The notes under the pieces are model-generated. The model worked only from the letters and a program-made list of their open reading frames with translations. It was not told where the DNA came from and did not search any database. The position numbers and the translations under genes are program-made. DNA of 64,000 nucleotides from Arcobacter porcinus (GTDB lineage Bacteria > Campylobacterota > Campylobacteria > Campylobacterales > Arcobacteraceae): positions 1,860,001 through 1,924,000 of the forward strand of contig NZ_CP036246.2 in the NCBI RefSeq assembly GCF_004299785.2, given 5' to 3'. Of this stretch, positions 9,134 through 16,706 are shown in pieces; the first letter of the stretch is position 1; each line of letters opens with the position of its first letter.

Positions 9134-9881
9134 ATGGAAAGATCAATTTAAATATTAATATAAATGCAATAATTAATAAAACTACTCTTATTATTTTATT
9201 GTATAACTCTTGAGAAATCTTATCTTTTATCTTAAACCCAAAATAGACAAAAACAATAGTAGCAAAAACTGAAAATAGTGAAACACTTAATACTTCATTT
9301 GTAATATATCCATAATATGAGAAAAGTATAATTTGGATAACTTTACTAGATAAAAAACATAAATTTGCAGCCTGAATTGTCTCTTTTTTTGTAAATTTTG
9401 ACTCTAATGTATATATTAAAAGGCTAGCAGACATTACATTTGTTAATCCACCTAATAATCCTGTTATAAGACCAAAAAATACTCTACTAAAAGTTTTCTT
9501 CTCATAAATCCAAGTAAATTTGATATTAAACTTGTTAAAGAAAAGATAAAAGAGAATAGAAAATACAAGTAGAATTTTAAAAATTTCAGAGTTTGAATAA
9601 AGTAGAATATATGTTCCTATTGCACTACCAATTAAAGAAAATAGTGCTAATTTATAAAATTTTAAAAATGCCTCTTTAAAACTTCCTTCTTTTAATATTG
9701 ACATAATATTTATAACAATTGCTGGTATAAGTAGATATATTATTGCAGTTTTTAGATCTGTAAAAGTTGCTAATATTGGTGTAGCTAACATCAAAAAGCC
9801 AATACCAATGCTTCCTTGGATTAGAGCAGATATAGCTATTGAAGCTATTAATACTAAGTTAAAAGTAGTTATTAGTTCCAT
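9132..9881 (-). CDS. TauE/SafE-family sulfite/organosulfonate exporter-like protein
   Basis: A membrane protein of 249 residues with seven to eight hydrophobic helices. The N-terminal IQGSIGIGFLMLATPIL and the central GLITGLLGGLTNVMSASLLI are the two glycine-rich repeats of the TauE/SafE (DUF81) family. These proteins export sulfite, sulfoacetate or related anions across the inner membrane. Substrate cannot be read from the sequence. It lies 15 bases downstream of dsbD on the same strand and may be the last gene of that operon, which would put a sulfur-anion carrier beside a thiol redox system. Confidence 0.82.
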   Translation of the reverse strand: MELITTFNLVLIASIAISALIQGSIGIGFLMLATPILATFTDLKTAIIYLLIPAIVINIMSILKEGSFKEAFLKFYKLALFSLIGSAIGTYILLYSNSEIFKILLVFSILFYLFFNKFNIKFTWIYEKKTFSRVFFGLITGLLGGLTNVMSASLLIYTLESKFTKKETIQAANLCFLSSKVIQIILFSYYGYITNEVLSVSLFSVFATIVFVYFGFKIKDKISQELYNKIIRVVLLIIAFILIFKLIFP

Positions 9882-9896
9882 TTTAGAAATAGAAGC

Positions 9897-11654
9897 TTAA
9901 AAGCTTCTATTAATAATTTCTAAAAACTCTTTTGGATTTTTATATCCAACAATTTTTGCTGCTTTAACTTCTTCTTTATTTTCATCCCAAAAAATAAGTG
10001 CAGGTGGTCCAACTATTCCAAATTTCTTCTGAATAGCTTTATCGTCTTCATTATTTTCTGTTACATCAACTTTTAGAAGTGTAAAGTTTTTTAATTTTGC
10101 TATTACTTCATTGTCTTTAAAAGTAATTTCATCTAGCTCTTTACAAGATACGCACCAAGATGCCCAAAAATCAAGAATAACTGGTTTTGATGATTTTGAT
10201 ATTTCATCTTCTAGCTCTTTTATATTTTTAATATATGTAAAACTTATTTCATCTTTTTGTGAAAAAGATACTCCACTTGTGAATTTATCAAGTGGATTAA
10301 GTGGATTCGTAGCACCACTAACTGCTCCTACAAAAAGAATAACTCCTAAAATAGTAATTACAACTTTTATAAGTTCAGCCAAAATATGAGTATAAATTTT
10401 TAGATATATTCCTGTTCCTAAAAATAATAATGCCCATAAATACATAGTAATACTTGGGTTTAAAACTCTATCAAGAAGCCAAATAGCAACTCCTAGCATA
10501 ATAATTCCAAATATCTTTGTAACACTCATCATCCATCCACCTGGTTTTGGCATAAACTTACCAGCTCCAATACCTATTAGCAATAAAGGAACTCCCATTC
10601 CTAAACTCATAACAAATAGAGCCATTCCACCTAGAAGTGCATCTCCTGTTTGTCCAATATATACTAAAGCTCCTGCAAGTGGAGGTGCAACACAAGGTCC
10701 AACAATAAGTGCAGATAAGAATCCCATAATAGCAATTCCTAAAATTCCTTGTTGCTCTTTTCCATCTGTTGTTTTATTTATTTTTGATTGTATTGCTTGA
10801 GGAAGTTTAATCTCAAAATATCCAAACATAGAAAAAGCAAGAGCAATAAATATTAAAGCAAAAGTAACCAATACATAAGGGTTTTGTAAACTTGCTTGTA
10901 AATTTGCTCCAAAAACTCCTGCTATTATTCCAGCCATTGCATATGCAATACTCATTGAAATAACATAAACAAGTGACATAAAGAAACCTTTTTTTGCACT
11001 CATTTTCTCATTTTGAGAAGCTTTTACTATAATTGAAGATAAAATTGGAATCATAGGGAAAACACAAGGTGTAAATGATAATAAAAGTCCAAAACCAAAG
11101 AATGTAGCAAGAACTAATAATATACTTGAATCTTTAAATGTATTTGCAATACTATCTGTTTCACTTAAAAGTTCATTTGAAGCTAAAGCATCTTCAATAA
11201 TCTCTTCTTGTTTTTCTATATTATCTACAATATTTGAAGCTTCAAAAAATATAACTTTCTTCTCTTTCATAGGTGCATAACAAAGTCCTGCTTTTGAACA
11301 ACCTTGAAATTTCAACTCAATTTCATATTTATTTGAATCAACTTTATCTTTTAATAAACTGTAAGGCAAACTTAGATTTAATTTATCTAAATGAACTATA
11401 AAACCATCATATTCAACTGGTTTAGGAAGATTCATTTCATCCCTTAAAGCAACTTTTTTAGGTTTTGTAATATTTATCTCTATTTTATCATCATATAAAT
11501 ATATATTTTTTCCTAAATCCAACTTAATATTTAAATCTTTTTCATTTTGTATAAAAGTAACTTGAAAAGCCTCTTCTGGTTCTAGAACTTTATGTCCTAA
11601 ATCTAATGAAAAAGAGTATGTAATTATCAATAAACTCAAAAGCCATTTTCTCAT
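9897..11654 (-). CDS. dsbD: Thiol:disulfide interchange protein DsbD
   Basis: An inner-membrane protein of 585 residues that carries electrons from cytoplasmic thioredoxin to the periplasm for disulfide reduction and cytochrome c maturation. Order: signal peptide; N-terminal immunoglobulin-like alpha domain with CSKAGLCYAPM; eight-helix CcdA-like core with FTPCVFPMIPIL and LIVGPCVAPPLAGALV carrying the membrane cysteine pair; C-terminal thioredoxin domain with FWASWCVSCKELDE. All three cysteine pairs are present, so it should be functional. The upstream gene (11663-12022) ends 8 bases before it and encodes a thioredoxin-like protein, a probable partner. Confidence 0.93.
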   Translation of the reverse strand: MRKWLLSLLIITYSFSLDLGHKVLEPEEAFQVTFIQNEKDLNIKLDLGKNIYLYDDKIEINITKPKKVALRDEMNLPKPVEYDGFIVHLDKLNLSLPYSLLKDKVDSNKYEIELKFQGCSKAGLCYAPMKEKKVIFFEASNIVDNIEKQEEIIEDALASNELLSETDSIANTFKDSSILLVLATFFGFGLLLSFTPCVFPMIPILSSIIVKASQNEKMSAKKGFFMSLVYVISMSIAYAMAGIIAGVFGANLQASLQNPYVLVTFALIFIALAFSMFGYFEIKLPQAIQSKINKTTDGKEQQGILGIAIMGFLSALIVGPCVAPPLAGALVYIGQTGDALLGGMALFVMSLGMGVPLLLIGIGAGKFMPKPGGWMMSVTKIFGIIMLGVAIWLLDRVLNPSITMYLWALLFLGTGIYLKIYTHILAELIKVVITILGVILFVGAVSGATNPLNPLDKFTSGVSFSQKDEISFTYIKNIKELEDEISKSSKPVILDFWASWCVSCKELDEITFKDNEVIAKLKNFTLLKVDVTENNEDDKAIQKKFGIVGPPALIFWDENKEEVKAAKIVGYKNPKEFLEIINRSF

Positions 11655-11662
11655 ATCTTCTC

Positions 11663-12022
11663 CTATTTAAAATCATTTTTAGATATTTCCAACAGCTCAT
11701 CTGCTGTTTTAATACCTGCATATTGTTTAATCATTTCACCATCTTTAAAAAGTATTATTGTTGGTAATCTTCTTACTTTATATATTCTTGATAACTCTTG
11801 TTCATTATCAATATTTACTTTAAATACTTCAACATTATCATGTTTTATAACATCAAACTCTTCTAGATTTACTGCTAATATTTTACAAGGTGGGCACCAA
11901 GGTGCATGAAAATCTATAATAACATTTTTACCTTCTATTTTTTGGTGAAAATTATCTTTATTTAACTCTTCAAAAGAGAATAAAGAACTCACCAATATTC
12001 CCAGTAGAATAATCTTTTTCAT
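11663..12022 (-). CDS. Periplasmic thioredoxin-like protein
   Basis: A protein of 119 residues with a hydrophobic signal peptide (KKIILLGILVSSLFSF) and a single thioredoxin fold. The active site is DFHAPWCPPCKILA, the classical WCPPC variant, and the cis-proline loop is RRLPTIILFKDG. It is the first gene of the trx-dsbD(-tauE) unit and is probably a periplasmic reductant that receives electrons from DsbD. The start ATG at 12022 follows AAAGGAGTAGGT. A perfect palindrome upstream (12084-12097) may control the operon. Confidence 0.85.
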   Translation of the reverse strand: MKKIILLGILVSSLFSFEELNKDNFHQKIEGKNVIIDFHAPWCPPCKILAVNLEEFDVIKHDNVEVFKVNIDNEQELSRIYKVRRLPTIILFKDGEMIKQYAGIKTADELLEISKNDFK

Positions 12023-12083
12023 ACCTACTCCTTTATTTCAAAGATTAATTGTATATAAGTTTTGTAAATGAAAAGTTTATATT

Positions 12084-12097
12084 GATAATTAATTATC
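12084..12097. promoter_or_regulatory. Palindrome upstream of the thioredoxin-like/dsbD operon
   Basis: GATAATTAATTATC is a perfect 14-base palindrome about 62-75 bases upstream of the ATG at 12022, in a 94-base gap after rimK. GATAAT/ATTATC halves resemble Fur-family operators, but the central spacing differs from a classical 19-base Fur box. The region is AT-rich. Confidence 0.3.
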
Positions 12098-12116
12098 TCT
12101 TATAATTCTTAATATT

Positions 12117-13049
12117 TTATGCACCAATATTATCTTTTTTTATTTTTCTTTTCTTTGGATTAATCTCATCTGTTATTTTTATATTTTTTTCTATGTATTC
12201 AACAAGCTTTAAAGCAACATTTATTCCAGTTGATTTTTCAATTCCTTCTAATCCTGGGCTTGAATTTACCTCCATAACAAGTGGACCTCTATTTGAGATT
12301 ATCATATCAACTCCACAAACCCCAAGTCCCATTGCCTTTGCAGCAGCTATTGCTGTACTTTTCTCTTTTCTATTTAATTTATATATTGTTGCATTTCCAC
12401 CTTGATGAAGATTAGATCTAAAATCGCCTTCAGCACCTTGTCTTTTCATAGCAGCAACCACTTCACCATCTACAATTAAAACTCTTATATCACTTCCATT
12501 TGCTTCTTCTATATACTCTTGTACAAGTAAATTAACTTCCATTCCATAAAAAGCATCTAATACAGACTTTGCAGCTTTTTTACTATCTACTAAAACAACT
12601 CCAACTCCTTGAGTTCCTTCTAATATTTTTAAAACTAAAGGTGCTCCACCACTTAAAGCAATAACATCTTTTGCATTTGATTTATTTGATGCAAAAACAG
12701 TTCTTGGTAAATCTACTCCATTTTTTGATAAAACTTGAAGGCTTCTTAACTTATCTCTACTTCTTGTTAATGCTAAATTTCCAGTTGTGCTAAATACATC
12801 TTGCATCTCAAAGTGTCTTACTATTGAAGCACCAAAAAAAGTCCTACTAGCACCAATTCTAGGAATTATTGCATCAGGAACTTTTAAAACTTCTCCTTCA
12901 TAATTTACAACTAACTCATTTTTCATAATCTCTATTGTACATTTTAGGTAGTCAATTACTCTAACTTCCCACCCTCTCTTTTCTATCTCTTCATATAATC
13001 TTCTTGTGGAATATAGATTTTCATTTCTTGATAAAATGTAAATTAACAT
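12117..13049 (-). CDS. rimK: RimK-family alpha-L-glutamate ligase
   Basis: An ATP-grasp ligase of 310 residues. The family adds glutamate residues to the C-terminus of ribosomal protein S6 or to related acceptors. The ATP-grasp core shows VLKILEGTQGVGVVLVDS (phosphate loop), LLVQEYIEEANGSDIRVLIV, RQGAEGDFRSNLHQGG and the Mg-binding VMEVNSSPGLEGIEKSTG near the C-terminus. The C-terminal tail is lysine-rich. The start ATG shares a base with the end of the upstream protease-like gene (13049-13471), so the pair is translationally coupled. The acceptor is not shown by the sequence. Confidence 0.88.
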   Translation of the reverse strand: MLIYILSRNENLYSTRRLYEEIEKRGWEVRVIDYLKCTIEIMKNELVVNYEGEVLKVPDAIIPRIGASRTFFGASIVRHFEMQDVFSTTGNLALTRSRDKLRSLQVLSKNGVDLPRTVFASNKSNAKDVIALSGGAPLVLKILEGTQGVGVVLVDSKKAAKSVLDAFYGMEVNLLVQEYIEEANGSDIRVLIVDGEVVAAMKRQGAEGDFRSNLHQGGNATIYKLNRKEKSTAIAAAKAMGLGVCGVDMIISNRGPLVMEVNSSPGLEGIEKSTGINVALKLVEYIEKNIKITDEINPKKRKIKKDNIGA

Positions 13050-13471
13050 TATTTATCCTTTTTTGTAATATTCTTTTTTGATACATCAACTAAAAATCTA
13101 TTTTGTAGGAATTTTCTTCCAATTAGCATTGGATATTTCATACTTTTTCTTGAAGTTAAAGAGATTACAGTTTTGTAAATTTTTCCTGCAAAACTAACTC
13201 TAACTATTATAGAAGCTCTAAGTTCAATATTTCCATTTGAACTCTTTACATTTTTAAATTTATATATTGGTAGTAAAAAAAATTTATTGTGATATGATGG
13301 ATGAACTTTATCTAAAAGTCTAAAACTAACATATTTATCATCTATTATTTTTATTTCATCACAATGTAGAGAGTTTGAGTAGGCTCCTGTATCAATTTTT
13401 GCATCAAGATTTATTAAATCTAAATCCAAAATAGATATAGGTTCTACTCTTCCAATTATTTTTTCTTGCAA
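13049..13471 (-). CDS. RimK/LysX-linked aspartic-protease-like protein (PF05618-type)
   Basis: A protein of 140 residues with a retropepsin-like beta fold. LDAKIDTGAYSNSLHC is the DTGA motif of the family often labelled putative ATP-dependent zinc protease, and YPMLIGRKFLQNRFLVDVS is the second conserved block. Members are commonly found beside RimK ligases and may trim or cap poly-glutamate tails. The start is a TTG at 13471, with GAGGAG a few bases upstream; no ATG fits. The ribosome-binding site is inside a small hairpin (13479-13496). The stop overlaps the rimK start. Confidence 0.75.
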   Translation of the reverse strand: MQEKIIGRVEPISILDLDLINLDAKIDTGAYSNSLHCDEIKIIDDKYVSFRLLDKVHPSYHNKFFLLPIYKFKNVKSSNGNIELRASIIVRVSFAGKIYKTVISLTSRKSMKYPMLIGRKFLQNRFLVDVSKKNITKKDK

Positions 13472-13478
13472 GATAAAC

Positions 13479-13496
13479 TCCTCTTAAATTAGAGGA
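13479..13496 (-). promoter_or_regulatory. Hairpin over the ribosome-binding site of the RimK-linked gene
   Basis: Read on the minus strand, TCCTCT pairs with AGAGGA around a 6-base loop. The 3' arm contains most of the GAGGAG used by the TTG start at 13471. A weak start codon plus a hidden Shine-Dalgarno predicts low or controlled translation. Confidence 0.45.
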
Positions 13497-13522
13497 ATTA
13501 TATCACAAAATAGAGTTTGTAT

Positions 13523-13747
13523 TTACTTTTTTAAGCTTTTTGCTTTTGCTAAAGCTTCTATTAGTTCATCGATATTATCATATGGAATATGAGCTTTCCA
13601 TTGAACATCTTCACCATTTAATGCAATTCCTATACTAACAACATCTTCTGTGTCTTTTCCATAAGGTTCACTTACATTTGATACAGAGATTTTCCCCTTT
13701 TTAGTTCCAGAAAGTTCAAACTCTTTTATTTTAGTAATCACAGTCAT
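13523..13747 (-). CDS. Small conserved-looking hypothetical protein, 74 residues
   Basis: I do not recognise a family. The 74-residue product is soluble, slightly acidic and without cysteines or membrane segments. A beta-rich first half (KIKEFELSGTKKGKISVSNV) leads to a C-terminal helix DNIDELIEALAKAKSLKK. The start ATG follows AAGGAGATAAA, a strong ribosome-binding site, and codon use matches neighbouring genes, so it is likely real. It stands between the GGDEF-EAL gene and the rimK pair, about 50 bases from each, and could be separately transcribed. Confidence 0.6.
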   Translation of the reverse strand: MTVITKIKEFELSGTKKGKISVSNVSEPYGKDTEDVVSIGIALNGEDVQWKAHIPYDNIDELIEALAKAKSLKK

Positions 13748-13804
13748 TTTATCTCCTTATTAGTTTGTTTTATTCTACAAAAAAATTCTTTTATTATTGT
13801 TAAA

Positions 13805-15199
13805 TTATGAGAAAGAAGCTGTTGGTTTTCCTAAATAGAAACCTTGAAATTCATCAATTTCTAACTCTATCAATATTTCAAATATCTCCTCTTTATGAAC
13901 AAACTCAGCAACTGTTCTAATATTTAAAGTTTTACAAAAAGCAACTATTGATTTTACTATTTCATAAGAGTTTTGGTCTGTATCTATATTCTTGATTAAA
14001 CTTCCATCTATCTTTATATACTCAGGTTTTATTCTTATAATTCTTAAAAAGTTTGAATATCCACTTCCAAAATCATCAATAGCAATCTTTATTCCCATCT
14101 TTTTGTATTTTAAAATAAACTCTTCAAGAAACTCATAATCACTCACATTTTCACTCTCTAAAATCTCAAAAATCAATCTTTTTCTATCTTTTTCAGAGAT
14201 TTTACTTATAGCTTCCTCTAAATAATCTATAAATTCATAGCTTAGAATATCCCTAAAACTTATATTAATTGTAATTTGTTTTTCTGTTTTTAGAAGATTT
14301 TTTAAAGTTTTAGAGATAATCGCTTTTGATAACTCTAAATATTGTTTAGTTTTGAATGATATTCCTAGAAATTTATCTGGAGTTACAACAATATTTTGAT
14401 TATATTGATCTTTATCCTCTATTCTCATAAGAGTTTCATATTTAATTATATTTTTATTTTTATCTACTATTGCTTGATAATATGGAACTATTCTATTCTC
14501 TTCCAAAGCTTTCTTAATATTCTCTCTCCAATATAAAGATTGAATTATTAACTCTTTTGAATCTAGTTCATTGTTATATATAAAATATCCCTGATTAAGT
14601 GATTTGGCTCTTTTTAATGCCATAGCAGCAGTTATAATCGGCTCTTCTTGGAAAATAGAGACTCCAAGAGTCATAGATATAGTTAAGTCATCTTTTAGCT
14701 TTTCTACATAGATTTTTCTATTTGTAAAAGTTTTTTCTAACTTCTCTATTAAAACAAAAATCTCTTCTATTGGCATATTATTTATATTTGAAACAGCAAA
14801 TATATCTCCACTCATCCTAAATGCTGTACAATCATAACTATTTTCAAAAGTTTTTAGAATTTTTCCTATTTCACTTAATACAAATTCAGCATTTATAAAT
14901 CCATAAATTTCATTTAAATCTTCAAATGCATCAACATCAAGCAAAATTACAATTACAGACTCTTCATCTTTTATCTGATCTTCAAGAGCTTTTCTATTTT
15001 TAAGCCCTGTTAGTTCATCTTTATAAAGTCTCTCTTCAACCTCTTCTTTTGCTTTTAAGATTATCTCTTTATTGCTCTTCTTTGCTTTTATATTAGTTCT
15101 TATATAAAGATAAAAAAAGATTACTGCTAAAGAAGAGCTAAATATTAATAGAAATATTATTAAATCAGAATTTAGCAATTTTTTGTCCAAACTTAACAT
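13805..15199 (-). CDS. Membrane-anchored GGDEF-EAL protein with degenerate GGDEF
   Basis: A protein of 464 residues. An N-terminal helix (SDLIIFLLIFSSSLAVIFFY) anchors it in the membrane. A GGDEF domain follows, starting at DELTGLKNRKALEDQ, but its active site reads MSGDIF instead of GGDEF, so it probably cannot make cyclic di-GMP. The C-terminal EAL domain keeps the key residues: YETLMR, INISFRD, FEILESE, DDFGSGYSNF, KIDGSLI and QGFYLG. It is therefore likely a cyclic di-GMP phosphodiesterase with a regulatory GGDEF module, or a receptor. The start overlaps the end of psd by 35 bases. Confidence 0.85.
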   Translation of the reverse strand: MLSLDKKLLNSDLIIFLLIFSSSLAVIFFYLYIRTNIKAKKSNKEIILKAKEEVEERLYKDELTGLKNRKALEDQIKDEESVIVILLDVDAFEDLNEIYGFINAEFVLSEIGKILKTFENSYDCTAFRMSGDIFAVSNINNMPIEEIFVLIEKLEKTFTNRKIYVEKLKDDLTISMTLGVSIFQEEPIITAAMALKRAKSLNQGYFIYNNELDSKELIIQSLYWRENIKKALEENRIVPYYQAIVDKNKNIIKYETLMRIEDKDQYNQNIVVTPDKFLGISFKTKQYLELSKAIISKTLKNLLKTEKQITINISFRDILSYEFIDYLEEAISKISEKDRKRLIFEILESENVSDYEFLEEFILKYKKMGIKIAIDDFGSGYSNFLRIIRIKPEYIKIDGSLIKNIDTDQNSYEIVKSIVAFCKTLNIRTVAEFVHKEEIFEILIELEIDEFQGFYLGKPTASFS

Positions 15200-15968
15200 C
15201 TTTATTTAAAAGCTCTTCAAGTTTTACAAAATCTTTCTCCCACAACATAACAACTGTTGAACCCATTTTAAAGTATCCTAAACAATCAGCTTTTGAAATT
15301 TCTATATTGTCATAATTATATACTTTTATCTCACTTGTATCTTTATTTGTTTCAACACTCTTTTCAAATTCAAATACCATTTGTCCAACATTTAGTGCTC
15401 CTACAAAAACCATATAAAATAGTTTTCCATTTGATTCACACTCTAAAATCACTCTTTCATTCTGAACAAAAAGTTCAAACTCTTTATTAAGATATTTTAA
15501 ATTTACAGGATATAGTTTCCCAGGTACATGGATTAGTTTTTTAAGTTTAAAATCAATTGGTGCATGATATCTATGATAATCTTTTGGAGATAGATAAAAA
15601 TTCATAAAATTTCCATCTTTTAATCTATCAAAATTTGAACTACAATAATATGTCAAAAGCTCTTCAACACTATATTGCATTCCTTTAATTTGTAAAGCAA
15701 TATCTTTTTCTAATTTTCCACACTCTGTAATTAAACTATCAGTTGGAGAGATAAATATATTTTCACTATTATCTATTTCTCTTTTTATTATTAATTCTCT
15801 TGTAAATAATTCATTTAAACTTTTATAATGTTTTGCACTTTTAAACTCGGTTAAATCCAATTTCATAATTTTTGCATATGAGTTGTTTATAAGTTTTTGA
15901 ATAGTGTTTGGAAACTCTTTTTTAGCAAACTTTCCAAAGTATTGTGATAAAAGATTTGTTATATGCAT
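15165..15968 (-). CDS. psd: Phosphatidylserine decarboxylase
   Basis: A proenzyme of 267 residues that makes phosphatidylethanolamine at the inner membrane. The self-cleavage site is the C-terminal FKMGSTVVMLWE, a variant of the LGST motif; the serine becomes the pyruvoyl cofactor. YLSPKDYHRYHAPIDF holds the conserved histidines and VNLKYLNKEFELFVQNERV the usual central block. Length fits the short class of Psd. The gene begins at 15968, about 85 bases from the divergent 16053 gene, and its end overlaps the GGDEF-EAL gene. That links membrane lipid synthesis and a signalling protein on one message. Confidence 0.92.
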   Translation of the reverse strand: MHITNLLSQYFGKFAKKEFPNTIQKLINNSYAKIMKLDLTEFKSAKHYKSLNELFTRELIIKREIDNSENIFISPTDSLITECGKLEKDIALQIKGMQYSVEELLTYYCSSNFDRLKDGNFMNFYLSPKDYHRYHAPIDFKLKKLIHVPGKLYPVNLKYLNKEFELFVQNERVILECESNGKLFYMVFVGALNVGQMVFEFEKSVETNKDTSEIKVYNYDNIEISKADCLGYFKMGSTVVMLWEKDFVKLEELLNKDVKFGQKIAKF

Positions 15969-16052
15969 ATTTTTCCCCAGATTTAATTTGGCTAATATTT
16001 TACTCTTTTTTTGCTAGAATTCTGCTTTTATTAATATATTTTAGGAATTTTT

Positions 16053-16295
16053 ATGTATAAATTAGTAATTCAAGATAAATGTAGTTGTTTTCACAAATAT
16101 AAATTAGATGGAATTTTAGAGTTTTCTTCAAAAGATGATGCTTTACAAAAAGCTATTGATTTAAGAAATTATATGAATAGCACTTTTTGTAAAAAGCACT
16201 CTTTTGAAGTTCAAGAGATGTTTAATAATTTTGTTATTAAATTTTATAAAGATGAGCCTATTAGCTCTTGCTGTGGGAATGGTTGCTGTATGTAA
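16053..16295 (+). CDS. Small cysteine-rich hypothetical protein, 80 residues
   Basis: I do not recognise the family. The product is soluble and unusually rich in cysteine for this genome: CSCFHKY near the N-terminus, a single Cys before KKHSFEV, and a C-terminal SSCCGNGCCM. The clustered cysteines suggest metal or haem binding, or a redox role, but no standard motif fits. The ATG follows TTTTAGGAATTTTT, and TTTGCTAGAATT about 40 bases upstream may hold a promoter. The gene diverges from psd. Confidence 0.6.
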   Translation: MYKLVIQDKCSCFHKYKLDGILEFSSKDDALQKAIDLRNYMNSTFCKKHSFEVQEMFNNFVIKFYKDEPISSCCGNGCCM

Positions 16296-16441
16296 TAATT
16301 ATAAAATAATTTGGGGTAAGCTTAAACTAAGATTCTCTTCTGTACTATGTATCGATCTTCATTGTGTTTTTTATTTAAAAGAACTATAAAGAAGGTAAGT
16401 TTACTATATTTTGTAAACAAAAACATTACACGGAGTATAAA

Positions 16442-16669
16442 ATGAAAACTACAAAAGCAGTTAAAGAACTTGTGAAACTTACAAAAAAAGATGAGTTAAG
16501 CAAATCACAAAAAAAAGAGGCTAAGAAACTTGTTGGTGAATTAAAGTCAAAAAGATCAAAAATAAAGTCTGAACTTAAAAAAACATCAAAAAATGATAAA
16601 AAAAAAGTTAAAAAACTTAAAAACAAACAAAGTTTAATCAAAAAAGCTATTAAAAAAAGTAGCAAATAA
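16442..16669 (+). CDS. Small lysine-rich protein, histone-H1-like in composition
   Basis: A 75-residue protein in which about 30 residues are lysine. There are no aromatic residues or cysteines; KKEAKKLVGELKSKRSKIKS and KKKVKKLKNKQS are typical stretches. Hydrophobic residues spaced every three to four positions would allow amphipathic helices. Composition suggests binding to DNA or RNA, as for histone-H1-like or ribosome-associated proteins, but no family was recognised. An ACGGAGTATAAA leader supports the ATG. Downstream is a strong terminator (16676-16706), evidence that this is an expressed gene. It is the antisense frame at 16426-16665 that I reject. Confidence 0.6.
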   Translation: MKTTKAVKELVKLTKKDELSKSQKKEAKKLVGELKSKRSKIKSELKKTSKNDKKKVKKLKNKQSLIKKAIKKSSK

Positions 16670-16675
16670 TTTAGT

Positions 16676-16706
16676 TTAGTGTAGATTTTTCTACACTAAC
16701 TATTTT
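16676..16706. terminator. Bidirectional terminator
   Basis: TTAGTGTAGA (16676-16685) pairs perfectly with TCTACACTAA (16690-16699) around a TTTT loop; T-runs lie on both sides. It serves the lysine-rich gene on the plus strand and the convergent mltA on the minus strand. Confidence 0.8.

Noticed and set aside
16204-16389. Open frame of 61 residues overlapping the end of the cysteine-rich gene
   Set aside because: It starts inside 16053-16295 in another frame, has no own ribosome-binding site, and its hydrophobic stretch is a frame-shifted reading of that gene.
16296-16441. tRNA or small RNA in the gap between the two small genes
   Set aside because: No cloverleaf, TTCGA-type T-loop or CCA end was found; no other clear structure.
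16426-16665. Antisense frame of 79 residues rich in Phe and Leu
   Set aside because: It is the exact reverse of the lysine-rich gene; AAA/AAG codons read backwards give Phe/Leu. The plus-strand frame has the leader and terminator.
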